From contig NZ_SLZV01000006.1 of NCBI RefSeq assembly GCF_004346095.1, positions 1 to 64,000 on the forward strand: a DNA stretch of 64,000 nucleotides. Direction: 5' to 3'. Both the position numbers and the translations under genes were made by a program. The notes below the pieces were generated by a model. That model searched no databases and had not been told where the DNA came from. It saw nothing but the letters and a program-made list of their open reading frames with translations. This stretch comes from Faecalimonas umbilicata (GTDB lineage Bacteria > Bacillota > Clostridia > Lachnospirales > Lachnospiraceae). Shown here piece after piece: positions 52,293 to 61,431 of this stretch. Position 1 is the first letter of the stretch. The number at the start of each line of letters is the position of its first letter.

Positions 52293-53042
52293 TTATTTAT
52301 AATTCACTTCCCGCAGACATAACCCATGCGCCGGTGCAAGAAATCCAGTAAGACTTCTATCTCTGTGGTGAAATGCTTCCAGAACGCTCTCCGGTGTGCG
52401 GATTCCTTCTCCGACCTCTAAAAGTGTTCCCGCGAGGATTCGAACCATATGATATAGAAATCCATCTCCGCAGAATGCCAGCACAAGCTTCTCGTTCTCT
52501 TTCTTTATATCGATGGAAAAAATCGTCCGCACAGAATCAGCCTCTTTATTGTCGGTAAAACTCCCAAAATCATGTGTGCCCGTCAAGTGATCGGCTGCTT
52601 GGCGCATACGATCCAGATCAAGATGCACCGGTCTGTGATAACAGTATTTTCTTGTAAATACATCTGCACGTGATCTCTGATCGATCCGGTATTCATACAC
52701 TTTAGATACTGCACTGTACCTGCTGTGGAACGACTGGGAAACACTCTCGACGCGACAGATTCTGATATCCTCCGGGAGCATTCGGTTCAATTCTTGCCGA
52801 AGCAACTCCGGATCCTCGTTTGTTTTCAGAAACACATGAGCCACCTGTCCTTTGGCATGTACACCTGCATCCGTTCTTCCGGAGCCGCTTATTTTTACAG
52901 GACTTCCTTCAATTTCACTGAGCATACGTTCAATCGTTCCCTGTATGGTTCCAGGCTCATTTGTCAGCCTCTGCCATCCTTTATAACCGCCCCCATCATA
53001 GGCGATCGTCATCTTATAATTCTTCTTAATTTTTTTCATCAT
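52293..53042 (-). CDS. truA: tRNA pseudouridine(38-40) synthase
   Basis: The 249-residue protein has the TruA catalytic motif SGRTDAGVHAKGQVAH with the essential aspartate near residue 56, AYDGGGYKGWQ at the start and GDGFLYHMVRILAGTLLEVG near the end. It modifies the anticodon stem of many tRNAs. Its start overlaps the coaX stop by 17 bases, so translation is probably coupled; no strong ribosome-binding site is seen. Confidence 0.96.
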   Translation of the reverse strand: MMKKIKKNYKMTIAYDGGGYKGWQRLTNEPGTIQGTIERMLSEIEGSPVKISGSGRTDAGVHAKGQVAHVFLKTNEDPELLRQELNRMLPEDIRICRVESVSQSFHSRYSAVSKVYEYRIDQRSRADVFTRKYCYHRPVHLDLDRMRQAADHLTGTHDFGSFTDNKEADSVRTIFSIDIKKENEKLVLAFCGDGFLYHMVRILAGTLLEVGEGIRTPESVLEAFHHRDRSLTGFLAPAHGLCLREVNYK

Positions 53043-53799
53043 TTCTATTATAAATCAACTGAAGTCCTTTTAAAAGGAGTGTTTCATCAATCGGAATTTC
53101 CTTTTTACAATGTGGAATGATTGTGCCTGCCAGTCCACCGGTAGCTACAAGTGAAGCCTTTTGTCCAATCTCATCCTCAATCCGGTCGATCATCCCATCG
53201 ATACAAGCTGCGCTTCCATAGATAATGCCACTCTTCATACAATCTACTGTATTTTTTCCAATCGCCTTCCGCGGTTGTTCGATACTAATCTTTGGAAGCT
53301 GAGAAGTCTTCTCAGTCAATGCCTCCAAAGCTGTTGCCACTCCTGGCAGGATCATCCCTCCGGCATAATTTTTCTTTTCATCAATCAAAGAAATGGTTGT
53401 TGCGGTTCCAAGATCCACAACGATGATCGGCGCTTCATACGCTTCAATCGCCGCAACCGCATTGACGATCCGGTCGCTTCCGACTTGAGCCGGCTGATCC
53501 ATATGAATATTTAATCCTGTTTTCACTCCGGGTCCCACAACTTTTATCTGTCTGTGAATGACCTTTTTCGCTGCCTGCGCTATCACCTTAGTAAGCGGTG
53601 GCACGACCGAGGAGATGATTCCTCCCCGAATCCTGCTTTCCTTGATTCCATACAGTTCCAGTATAGTTTTGATGCTGACTGCATATTCTAAATCGGTTCT
53701 TGTCAGATCCGTCGAGAGCCTCTCTGCAAAATAGATCTGCTCTCCTTCAAAACATCCTATCGTAAGATTTGTATTTCCAATATCAATCGCTAAAATCAT
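53026..53799 (-). CDS. coaX: Type III pantothenate kinase
   Basis: The 257-residue protein has the ASKHA-type phosphate motif ILAIDIGNTNLTIG at the start, QVGSDRIVNAVAA and VVDLGTATTI, all typical of CoaX. It catalyses the first step of CoA synthesis and is insensitive to CoA feedback. An ECF S-component likely to import pantothenate lies just upstream on the same strand, and coaBC is divergent from that. Confidence 0.96.
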   Translation of the reverse strand: MILAIDIGNTNLTIGCFEGEQIYFAERLSTDLTRTDLEYAVSIKTILELYGIKESRIRGGIISSVVPPLTKVIAQAAKKVIHRQIKVVGPGVKTGLNIHMDQPAQVGSDRIVNAVAAIEAYEAPIIVVDLGTATTISLIDEKKNYAGGMILPGVATALEALTEKTSQLPKISIEQPRKAIGKNTVDCMKSGIIYGSAACIDGMIDRIEDEIGQKASLVATGGLAGTIIPHCKKEIPIDETLLLKGLQLIYNRNDEKN

Positions 53800-53822
53800 A
53801 AATACTATCCTTCTGATATTTT

Positions 53823-54476
53823 TTAATGTAATCTTTCTTTCAATTTTAACAAAATACGTCCGATCACCATCGTTAAGATTGCGGCGACAATTGCCTCCGG
53901 CACTCCGTTGATTCCAATGATCGTCATAATAAATCCATATACCGCATCCACCGACACTTGATTGACCTGTGCATAATCATCTTTAAAAAAGAAATAGATC
54001 ATATTCATAACAAGCAATGTGTTTGTGAGCGCTCCGCTGATTCCGGCCACAAAAAGTGCTGTATTTTGGGATGCTTTCCATTTTGTCGTCACCTTTCTGA
54101 CTCCATGATATACATAGTAGGGAACAACCCCTGTCAGAATTCTCGGCACAAAACAAATTAAAATACTTGCAAATCCCCCCTGAATTTCTCCCAGTGAATA
54201 AAATGGTGAGAATACAAAAGATGTGACTGTCGGATTCATCGTATTGTTGATCAGACTGGTCAATCCAAAGATCAAGCCGAGAAAAGCTCCTTTCTTTGGG
54301 CCAAGCACCAATGCGCCAAGTATCACAGGAATGTGGATGATCGTTGCCCGTGTGAATCCGAGCGGGATATACCCTAAAAACGGGACCATAGCCATCAGAA
54401 TGATCAGTGCCGCGAAAAGTGCAGCCTGTACAAGTCCTCTTACCTGTGACGTTGTGTTAGTTGTTTCGTTATTCAT
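53823..54476 (-). CDS. ECF transporter S component, probably for pantothenate
   Basis: The 217-residue membrane protein has five to six hydrophobic segments and the ECF S-component helix-1 pattern (LVQAALFAALIILMAMVPFLGYIP), with the alanine-rich stretch that contacts the EcfT subunit. The substrate cannot be read directly, but the neighbours coaX and coaBC point to pantothenate (PanT-like). The energizing EcfA/EcfT genes are not in the window, as usual for group II ECF systems. Confidence 0.85.
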   Translation of the reverse strand: MNNETTNTTSQVRGLVQAALFAALIILMAMVPFLGYIPLGFTRATIIHIPVILGALVLGPKKGAFLGLIFGLTSLINNTMNPTVTSFVFSPFYSLGEIQGGFASILICFVPRILTGVVPYYVYHGVRKVTTKWKASQNTALFVAGISGALTNTLLVMNMIYFFFKDDYAQVNQVSVDAVYGFIMTIIGINGVPEAIVAAILTMVIGRILLKLKERLH

Positions 54477-54499
54477 TTTTCTTCCTCCTTGTTATTATT

Positions 54500-54576
54500 C
54501 CCCGGTAAGCCTTATGCTTTTTGGGGATACAATACAATTACGGCGCTATTGTAGCATGTCGCTCTCTGAAAAGCAA
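54500..54576 (-). promoter_or_regulatory. Promoter and leader hairpin of the S-component/coaX operon
   Basis: On the minus strand TTGCTT (plus 54571-54576) and TACAAT (plus 54548-54553) are 17 bases apart. The leader contains CCCC/GGGG and AAGC/GCTT pairing (plus 54500-54526) before the ribosome-binding site. I cannot match it to a known riboswitch. Confidence 0.5.
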
Positions 54577-54602
54577 TGATGTTTGAAAAGAAAAACATAG
54601 AT

Positions 54603-54632
54603 TTGCGCGTGCAGTCTGCGCTGTGATATGAT
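54603..54632 (+). promoter_or_regulatory. coaBC promoter
   Basis: TTGCGC (54603-54608) and TATGAT (54627-54632) are 18 bases apart, with TGA before the -10 forming an extended -10 element. It lies about 40 bases before coaBC. Confidence 0.55.
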
Positions 54633-54673
54633 ACAATCATGTTCAGAAATGTACCAGATTGGAGGAATCATTT

Positions 54674-55867
54674 ATGTTAAAAGGAAAGACAGTCATACTC
54701 GGAGTAACCGGCAGTATTGCCGCATACAAGATTGCCAATCTCGCCAGTATGCTCACAAAGCTTCACTGCGATGTGCATGTACTGATGACACAGAATGCGA
54801 TGAACTTTATTCACCCGATCACCTTCGAGACACTGACCAACAACAAATGCATTGTCGATACATTTGACCGGAATTTTCAATATAATGTGGAACATGTCTC
54901 TCTTGCCAAACGGGCAGATGTTGTTCTGATCGCTCCGGCAACAGCCAATGTCATTGCAAAACTGGCATACGGTCTTGCCGATGACATGCTCACAACGACA
55001 ACCCTCGCCTGCACATGCAAAAAAATCGTTGCGCCGGCAATGAATACCAATATGTACCGCAATGCGATCACGCAGGATAACTTAAAACGGCTTACACAAT
55101 TTGATTTTGAGGTGATCGCTCCGGCGACTGGAATGCTTGCCTGCAAAGATATCGGAGAAGGCAAACTTCCGGATGAGCAGACACTGCTCAATTACATTTT
55201 AAAAGAGATTGCAATGGAGAAAGATATGAAAGGGGTAAATGTCCTTGTGACTGCCGGAGCCACCCAGGAAGCAATCGATCCGGTCCGCTACATTACCAAT
55301 CACTCCACCGGAAAGATGGGCTATGCCCTTGCGCGTGACTGTATGTTGCGTGGCGCCAATGTCACCCTGGTGAGCGGCCAAAGTGCACTGACCCCGCCGC
55401 CATTTACAACTGTGATTTCTGTCACATCTGCAAAAGAGATGTTTGATGCAGTCACAGAACATGCCGAATCGCAGGATATCATCATCAAAGCGGCTGCTGT
55501 CGCTGATTATCGTCCTGCCAGTATTGCCGCAGAAAAGATGAAAAAGAAAGAGGATGCTCTCACCATCGAATTGGAGCGGACTGATGATATTTTAAAATAC
55601 CTCGGGGAACACAAGCATCCACAACAGTTTCTATGTGGATTTTCCATGGAGACCGAGCATATGCTTGAAAATTCCAGAAAGAAACTGGAAAAGAAGCATC
55701 TCGACATGATCGTTGCAAATAACTTAAAGCAGGCAGGTGCAGGATTTGGGACGGACACAAATGTAGTGACTATGATTACACCGCAGGAAGAAATTGCACT
55801 AGAACTGATGTCCAAAGAAGAGGCTGCTCACGCAATTGTCAGCCAAATTTTAAAAAATCGCAGTTAG
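54674..55867 (+). CDS. coaBC: Bifunctional phosphopantothenoylcysteine decarboxylase / phosphopantothenate-cysteine ligase
   Basis: The 397-residue protein has an N-terminal flavoprotein decarboxylase (VILGVTGSIAAYKIANL, APATANVIAKLAYGLADDML, APAMNTNMY) and, after about residue 185, the ligase domain (VLVTAGATQEAIDPVRYITNHSTGKMGYALA; KAAAVADYRP). It makes phosphopantetheine for CoA. ATG 54674 follows TTGGAGG. It is divergent from the pantothenate import and kinase genes, giving a compact CoA group. A small GTTAG/CTAAC hairpin with CTGTTTTT at the stop codon may end the transcript. Confidence 0.97.
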   Translation: MLKGKTVILGVTGSIAAYKIANLASMLTKLHCDVHVLMTQNAMNFIHPITFETLTNNKCIVDTFDRNFQYNVEHVSLAKRADVVLIAPATANVIAKLAYGLADDMLTTTTLACTCKKIVAPAMNTNMYRNAITQDNLKRLTQFDFEVIAPATGMLACKDIGEGKLPDEQTLLNYILKEIAMEKDMKGVNVLVTAGATQEAIDPVRYITNHSTGKMGYALARDCMLRGANVTLVSGQSALTPPPFTTVISVTSAKEMFDAVTEHAESQDIIIKAAAVADYRPASIAAEKMKKKEDALTIELERTDDILKYLGEHKHPQQFLCGFSMETEHMLENSRKKLEKKHLDMIVANNLKQAGAGFGTDTNVVTMITPQEEIALELMSKEEAAHAIVSQILKNRS

Positions 55868-55991
55868 CGGCTAACCTGTTTTTGCGAGCTGCATATACGC
55901 ATACAATACATTTTTTGTTACTGAAAAGGCTGAAGAAGTGTTAAGAAATATGGGTCTATTTTAGGAAATGTTTATGAAGGAGGTCATTGTG

Positions 55992-56522
55992 ATGAGAATT
56001 GAGAAAGAACAGACGGTTGCGATCGGAATTGATTATCAGGAGAAGCTTGTTCCGGTCATGCATAAAAAGGAAAAGCTGATTGAAAATTCAAGGATTTTGC
56101 TCTCAGGGCTTTCGACTTTGGAAGTACCGATCTGTCTGACACAGCAGTACACAAAAGGTCTTGGGGAGACGGTACCAGAGATCATAGAGGCAGCGGGGAT
56201 CAAGGAACATGTGGAGAAGATCAGCTTCAGCGCCTATGAGGATATCAAAGAGTTTGTCAAAGGAAAGCGGTTTGTCATTCTCTGTGGCATTGAGGCGCAC
56301 ATCTGTGTGCTTCAGACGGTGATCGACCTGATTGAACATGGACATGTGCCAATTCTTGTTGTGGACTGTATCTCCAGCAGAAAAGCTTATGACAGGAAGA
56401 TCGCGTTAAAGCGGGTCGAGAAGGAAGGCGCCTTTTTAACAACGTATGAGGCAGTTCTTTTTGAACTTCTAAAAGAGGCTGGAACGGAGCAGAGCAAACA
56501 GATTCAGCGGCTGATAAAATAG
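55992..56522 (+). CDS. Isochorismatase family hydrolase
   Basis: The 176-residue protein has the cysteine-hydrolase fold: VAIGIDYQEKLVPVM with the catalytic aspartate, ISFSAYED, and VILCGIEAHICVLQT with the nucleophilic cysteine near residue 110. It resembles YcaC/nicotinamidase-like hydrolases; the substrate is unknown. ATG 55992 follows AAGGAGG at 55978-55984; two upstream in-frame ATG/GTG options overlap that site. It lies 12 bases before the GrpB-like gene and is likely co-transcribed. Confidence 0.87.
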   Translation: MRIEKEQTVAIGIDYQEKLVPVMHKKEKLIENSRILLSGLSTLEVPICLTQQYTKGLGETVPEIIEAAGIKEHVEKISFSAYEDIKEFVKGKRFVILCGIEAHICVLQTVIDLIEHGHVPILVVDCISSRKAYDRKIALKRVEKEGAFLTTYEAVLFELLKEAGTEQSKQIQRLIK

Positions 56523-56534
56523 CGGAGGAAAACA

Positions 56535-57101
56535 ATGGCAAGAAAGATAGAAGTGGTTGATTATTGTCCAGAATGGAAAGAAAAATTCCGGCAGGAGGCT
56601 GCGAAGATTCAAGAAATTTTAGGAGAAAACTGTATTACTGTCTATCATATTGGTTCCACTTCCGTGAAGGGACTGCGGGCAAAGCCGATCATTGATCTGA
56701 TGCCGGTTGTAAAAGAACTGGAAGCGGTGGATCTGCACAACGAGGAATTTGAAGCGCTGGGGTATGAGTGTAAAGGAGAGTATGGGATCTTAGGTCGTCG
56801 TTTTTTTATGAAGGGCGGGGATTTGCGGACCCATCATGTACACATTTTTGCGGAGGAGAGCAGGAAAGAGATTGAGCGGCATCTGGCAGTACGAGACTAT
56901 CTTCGCACCCATAAAAAAGATGCGGAGGCGTATGCTGCCCTGAAGACAGAGCTGGCAGAGAAATTTACCTATGACAATGAGGGATATTGCGATGGAAAAG
57001 ATTCTTTTGTAAAAGATCTGGAACGAAAGGCGCTGGAGTGGAGAAAAATTATGTATGTATCAGAGAAAAATAAGACATACTGTCAAAAGACAGATGGCTA
57101 A
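56535..57101 (+). CDS. GrpB/UPF0157 family nucleotidyltransferase-fold protein
   Basis: The 188-residue protein has the GrpB pattern VVDYCPEWKEKFRQEAAKI, VYHIGSTSVKGLRAKPIIDL and the later HHVHIFAEES ... HLAVRDYLRTH. The GSTS and D-L segments resemble a nucleotidyltransferase active site. Biological function is not established for most members. A GCGGAGG site precedes the ATG. A strong terminator follows. Confidence 0.88.
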   Translation: MARKIEVVDYCPEWKEKFRQEAAKIQEILGENCITVYHIGSTSVKGLRAKPIIDLMPVVKELEAVDLHNEEFEALGYECKGEYGILGRRFFMKGGDLRTHHVHIFAEESRKEIERHLAVRDYLRTHKKDAEAYAALKTELAEKFTYDNEGYCDGKDSFVKDLERKALEWRKIMYVSEKNKTYCQKTDG

Positions 57102-57143
57102 GGCGAGAAATTAATAGAAATTTTATAAATAGTAATAGAAAAG

Positions 57144-57203
57144 TGAAAATATCTTCACCACATGGGAAAACATGTCGAAAAGTGAAGATATTTTCATTTT
57201 TTT
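57144..57203 (+). terminator. Terminator after the GrpB-like gene
   Basis: A perfect 15-bp stem, TGAAAATATCTTCAC (57144-57158) with GTGAAGATATTTTCA (57182-57196), encloses an inner ACATG/CATGT hairpin and ends in T7. It separates this gene from the membrane-protein cluster. Confidence 0.88.
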
Positions 57204-57266
57204 ATTTTCGGGAAATAGGTATGATGGAGGAAAATGAGGTAGGGCAAGAAAAAGGAGGAAAAAAGA

Positions 57267-58010
57267 ATGGATGTTATGAAACTTGCAAACAGTTTACCTA
57301 TGTGGATCGCTTGTGGTATTCCGGTCGTGTTCGTCATGATACAGGCACTTCTCTTTGCGCGTGAGGCTTATCGCTCGGGAGAAAAAGTCGGGCTTACGAA
57401 AACACAAATGAATAAAGCGATTAAAAGTAGTGCGGTGACTTCGATAGGGCCATCGATTGTTGTACTGAGCGGTATGTTATCACTTTTGGTGACAGTTGGC
57501 GGACCAGTTGGTTGGATGCGACTTTCTATGATTGGTTCTGTTATGTTTGAGTCTATTGCAGCGGGACTTGGAACATCAGCGGTTGGTGTGACGTTAGGAA
57601 CAGATCCAATGACAAAAGAAGCGCTTACCATGGCAATTTGGACAATGATCCTTTGTTCAGTTGGCTGGGTATTGTTCGGAACATTTTCTGCAAATAAAAT
57701 GGAAAAGATTGAACATAAATTATCGAAAGGAAATGCGGGAACTTTGACAACGATTGCATCAACAGCGATCATTGGTGTGTTTGCTGCAATGGTTGCAAGC
57801 CATCTTTCGAAACCTATTTATTTTCTGATGCAGAAAGCGGATGCAGCAGCTATGAGCGGTGCAAATAAAAATGCGATTGCCTGTATTTTAGGAGCTGTGA
57901 TCATGTATGTGCTTTCGACAGTAGCGGAGAAAAAGAATATTGGCTGGTTAAGAGAATGGTCATTGACGATTACTATTTTAGGAGCGATGGTCATTACAGC
58001 TTTGATTTAA
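57267..58010 (+). CDS. DUF5058-like membrane protein
   Basis: The 247-residue protein has about six to seven hydrophobic segments, including KSSAVTSIGPSIVVLSGMLSLL and GGPVGWMRLSMIGSV. I recall this sequence type as DUF5058, often encoded next to M20 amidohydrolases, but the transport function is not established. AAAAAGGAGG precedes the ATG. Together with the next membrane protein it probably forms a transporter for the substrate of the two downstream amidohydrolases (inference). Confidence 0.75.
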   Translation: MDVMKLANSLPMWIACGIPVVFVMIQALLFAREAYRSGEKVGLTKTQMNKAIKSSAVTSIGPSIVVLSGMLSLLVTVGGPVGWMRLSMIGSVMFESIAAGLGTSAVGVTLGTDPMTKEALTMAIWTMILCSVGWVLFGTFSANKMEKIEHKLSKGNAGTLTTIASTAIIGVFAAMVASHLSKPIYFLMQKADAAAMSGANKNAIACILGAVIMYVLSTVAEKKNIGWLREWSLTITILGAMVITALI

Positions 58011-58028
58011 TGATGGGAGGAAGAATGA

Positions 58029-58724
58029 ATGAGCAATAATTTCTATAAAGATGAATATATGCCAAAAATAAATAGAATAGGAAAGATGACAGGATATGTA
58101 GGAGTGATTCTTGCGTTTTTACCAGCGGTTGCGCTTGCGGTAGTTTACGGACTGCTTCCGAAACCGGCAGCTCTTTTGACTGCGTTTGTCAGTGGTGCGA
58201 GTGCATTTGGAGTGCTTTGGTTTGTGGAGCCGATTTCCTATTTTCCGGTAGTTGGTCCGGCAGGAACTTATATGGCATTTCTTTCCGGAAATATTTCTAA
58301 TATGCGTATTCCATGTGCAAGTATGGCACAGGTAGCAGCCGATGTGGAGCCGGGAACAGAAAAAGGTTCTGTTATTGCAACTATTGGTATGGCAGTTTCT
58401 ATCATTATCAATACATCGGTATTAACAGTAGGTGCCATTCTTGGAACTTCAGTATTGGAAATGCTTCCGGCTTCTGTAATTTCTGCATTGAATTATCTGC
58501 TCCCGGCATTGTTTGGAGCGTTGATCGTGCAGTTTGGAATCAAGATGAAAAAGCATAGTCTTGTGATGGTGTTGATTGCGATTGCGTTATATACGGCAAT
58601 TGGAATGGGTGTCTTTAATTGGCTTCCTGGTGCATCTAACTGGCTTGGAACAATGGGATGTGTATTCCTTAGCATCGCGATTGGATTGGCAACCTTAAAA
58701 AACACTGCAAAAAAAGAAGCATAA
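58029..58724 (+). CDS. Membrane protein, partner of the DUF5058-like protein
   Basis: The 231-residue protein has about six membrane segments and a conserved-looking loop VVGPAGTYMAFLSGNISNMR IPCA, which could line a substrate path. I do not recognise a named family with certainty. GGGAGGAAG lies before ATG 58029. It starts 18 bases after the DUF5058-like gene and 33 bases before the first amidohydrolase, so all are probably one operon. Confidence 0.7.
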   Translation: MSNNFYKDEYMPKINRIGKMTGYVGVILAFLPAVALAVVYGLLPKPAALLTAFVSGASAFGVLWFVEPISYFPVVGPAGTYMAFLSGNISNMRIPCASMAQVAADVEPGTEKGSVIATIGMAVSIIINTSVLTVGAILGTSVLEMLPASVISALNYLLPALFGALIVQFGIKMKKHSLVMVLIAIALYTAIGMGVFNWLPGASNWLGTMGCVFLSIAIGLATLKNTAKKEA

Positions 58725-58757
58725 GTAATTAGGAAGATAGGCAAAGGAGAGATAGAG

Positions 58758-60122
58758 ATGACAAAAAAAGAACTTCATCAAATTGTAGATAGTCTGGAGC
58801 CCTTGTGCCAAAAGAGTTGCAAGAGATTATGGGATCATCCGGAAGTGGGTGGAGAAGAAAAAGAAAGTGCAAATTATTTTCGGAAGATCTTATCAGAAGA
58901 AGGCTTTGTCATTGTGAATGAAGCAGAATTGCCACATGCATTTTATGCAGAATATGGTTCGGGAACTCCTGTCATTGCGATCTTAGGAGAATATGATGCG
59001 CTTCCAGGATTATCTCAGACAGTATCTGCACAAAAAGAAGCAGTACAGGAAGGAGCAGCAGGCCATGGATGTGGCCACAATTTATTGGGAGCCGCATCGG
59101 CCGTTGCAGCGATCGCAGTGAAGCGATTTTTGGAGCAGGAAAATCAGGAAGGAACGATTCGTTTCTACGGATGCCCGGAAGAGGAGTTACTTTCTGGAAA
59201 AGTGAAAATGTCTTATCATCATATGTTTGACGGCTGTGATATGGCGATTAGCTGGCATCCAATGAGTGCGAACATGGTGTATGATAGTGGATATCTCGCC
59301 AGTGCTTCTGCACACTTTAAATTCTATGGAAAAAGCTCCCATGCTGCATTTGCGCCGGAAGTAGGCAGAAGTGCGTTGGATGCGGTAGAGTTAATGAACG
59401 TTGGCGTGAACTATTTGCGTGAACATGTGACATCCAAAGCAAGGATTCATTATACAACCGATAGCGGTGGATTTTCTCCGAATATTGTTCCGCCAAGAGC
59501 AGGTTCCTGGTATTTTGTTCGGGCACCTCATATTTCAGAGGTAAAAGAGATTTTGGAGCGTGTAAGAAAAGTGGCAGAGGGAGCTTGCCTTATGACAGAA
59601 ACAACAATGGAAATGAAAATAGATTATGGATGTTGTGAGCTTTTAGAGAATCATGCATATGCAGATTTGGCATATGAGAATCTAAAAGAAGCCAAACTAC
59701 CATCTTACACAGAAGAGGAATTAGCATTTGCTTCAAAATTAGAAGATACCTTGTCAGGGGAAACGGTAGAAAATGCAAGAAAACTGTATGACACAGAGGG
59801 ACTTCCATTGGCTATGAAAGTGGGAATAAGAGATTTGTATCAGAGGAACCCACTGACGGCTTCTTCCGATAGCGGAGATGTCAGTTATATAATGCCGATG
59901 TGTCTGATCTCTACTGTGTGTTGGCCGGCGGCAGTTTCGCCACATACATGGCAGGCATCAGCTTCTGCAGGCTCTTCTATTGGAGAAAAAGGTGCTCTTA
60001 GTGCAGCGCGGGTTATGGCGGGAATTGCATATGATTTATACCAATCTTCAGAAACTCGGGAAAAAATCCTAGAAGAATTTCGAGAAAAAAAAGTGGAGTA
60101 TAGACCAATGTATGAAGAATAG
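58758..60122 (+). CDS. M20 family amidohydrolase, AbgB-like
   Basis: The 454-residue protein has M20 metal-site motifs AILGEYDALPGLSQ and GAAGHGCGHNLLGAA, CPEEE, and the dimerization-domain segment YGKSSHAAFAPEVGRSALDAV. The length and GEYDALPGL wording match the AbgB/aminobenzoyl-glutamate hydrolase group. These enzymes cleave N-acyl or aminoacyl amides; the exact substrate is unknown. A GGAGAG site precedes the ATG. Confidence 0.9.
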   Translation: MTKKELHQIVDSLEPLCQKSCKRLWDHPEVGGEEKESANYFRKILSEEGFVIVNEAELPHAFYAEYGSGTPVIAILGEYDALPGLSQTVSAQKEAVQEGAAGHGCGHNLLGAASAVAAIAVKRFLEQENQEGTIRFYGCPEEELLSGKVKMSYHHMFDGCDMAISWHPMSANMVYDSGYLASASAHFKFYGKSSHAAFAPEVGRSALDAVELMNVGVNYLREHVTSKARIHYTTDSGGFSPNIVPPRAGSWYFVRAPHISEVKEILERVRKVAEGACLMTETTMEMKIDYGCCELLENHAYADLAYENLKEAKLPSYTEEELAFASKLEDTLSGETVENARKLYDTEGLPLAMKVGIRDLYQRNPLTASSDSGDVSYIMPMCLISTVCWPAAVSPHTWQASASAGSSIGEKGALSAARVMAGIAYDLYQSSETREKILEEFREKKVEYRPMYEE

Positions 60123-60159
60123 ATTATGGACAACACATTCGTAGAAAGGGAAAGAGATT

Positions 60160-61332
60160 ATGCAGAATCAGTTATTAAAAGAGGCAAATGAATTTCAAGA
60201 GAAATTAAGTGCATGGAGACGAGCGCTTCATCAAATTCCAGAAATTGGATTACATCTTCCAAAAACAGTCGCATTTGTAAAAAAAGAGTTGGAGCAAATG
60301 GATATTCCATATACCGTGTATGAAGAAAGTTCTTGCATTGTTGCTTTGATTGGAAGTGGAGAAAAATGTTTCATGCTTCGCAGTGATATGGATGCACTGC
60401 CGGTAAGAGAGGAATCAGGAGAACCTTTTGCATCAGAAAACGGATGTATGCATGCTTGTGGACATGATATGCACACAACAACACTTTTGGGGGCTGCAAA
60501 ACTGCTGAAATCACATGAAAGGGAATTGAGAGGGACTGTCAAATTGTTATTTCAGTCAGCAGAAGAAACTTTTCAAGGAGCGAAAGCAGCGGTGGATGCA
60601 GGTGTTTTAGAAAATCCGAGAGTAGACGCTGCATTTGCAATGCATGTAGCACCGAATAGTGAAAATAAGAAGATTATTTATGGAGAATATCCGATGACCT
60701 CCGTCTATGGATTCCGTATTCTTTTGACCGGAAAAGGAACGCATGGATCTGCACCAGAGCTAGGTATTGATCCGATTAATGCAGGAGTTCATTTGTATTT
60801 GGCTCTGCAAGAATTGATTGCAAGAGAAATTTCAGCAATGGAAGAAGCGGTGCTGACGATTGGACGGTTTGAATCGGGAAGTGCATTTAATGTGATTCCG
60901 CATCGCGCAGTATTAGAAGGATCTCTTCGGACATTTAAATCAGAAGTCAGAGACTATATAATCTGCCGGATCAAAGAAGTTGCAAAAGGAGTAGCTGCCA
61001 CATATCGTTGTGAGGTGGAACTAGAAGTGCTTAACGATGTTCCGGCAGTAAAATGTGATGTGAAATTAAATGAAGAGATTATTCAGTCTGTCAGGGAGCT
61101 GGATTCCGAGTTAAAAGCATATCCGACGTTTCACGTGATGGGCTCTGAAGATTTTTCTTACTTTGGTGAGAAGATTCCGACAAGTTATTTCTTTATCGGA
61201 GCAGGAGTGGACAATCAAGATGAATGGGTTGGACATCATAATCCTCATGCAAAATTCAATGAAACATGCCTGCCGACTGCAGCTGCTATTTATGCGAAAG
61301 CGGCAATGGATTGGCTGGAAAATCATGGTTAG
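60160..61332 (+). CDS. M20 family amidohydrolase (hippurate hydrolase type)
   Basis: The 390-residue protein has WRRALHQIPEIGLHLPKT, FMLRSDMDALPVREESG, HACGHDMHTTTLLGAAKLL, LFQSAEET and GSEDFSYFGEKIP, the usual M20D order with all metal ligands. It belongs with N-acyl-amino-acid amidohydrolases such as HipO. It differs from the neighbouring AbgB-like enzyme and probably acts on a related substrate or in sequence with it. Confidence 0.92.
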   Translation: MQNQLLKEANEFQEKLSAWRRALHQIPEIGLHLPKTVAFVKKELEQMDIPYTVYEESSCIVALIGSGEKCFMLRSDMDALPVREESGEPFASENGCMHACGHDMHTTTLLGAAKLLKSHERELRGTVKLLFQSAEETFQGAKAAVDAGVLENPRVDAAFAMHVAPNSENKKIIYGEYPMTSVYGFRILLTGKGTHGSAPELGIDPINAGVHLYLALQELIAREISAMEEAVLTIGRFESGSAFNVIPHRAVLEGSLRTFKSEVRDYIICRIKEVAKGVAATYRCEVELEVLNDVPAVKCDVKLNEEIIQSVRELDSELKAYPTFHVMGSEDFSYFGEKIPTSYFFIGAGVDNQDEWVGHHNPHAKFNETCLPTAAAIYAKAAMDWLENHG

Positions 61333-61350
61333 GCAAAAGGTGGGCCTAGC

Positions 61351-61380
61351 TTGACAGAAAATTACAGAAGATGATAAACT
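61351..61380 (+). promoter_or_regulatory. Possible pucR-like gene promoter
   Basis: TTGACA (61351-61356) and TAAACT (61375-61380) are 18 bases apart, giving the regulator a start of its own about 45 bases before its ATG. Confidence 0.5.
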
Positions 61381-61431
61381 TGCAACGATAGTAGGAAATG
61401 GCAAGCAGAACAAAGAAAGGACAGGGACAAT

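Noticed and set aside
54477-54550. Riboswitch upstream of the ECF S-component gene
   Set aside because: Only a short interrupted CCCC/GGGG hairpin is present; it matches no riboswitch fold I know.
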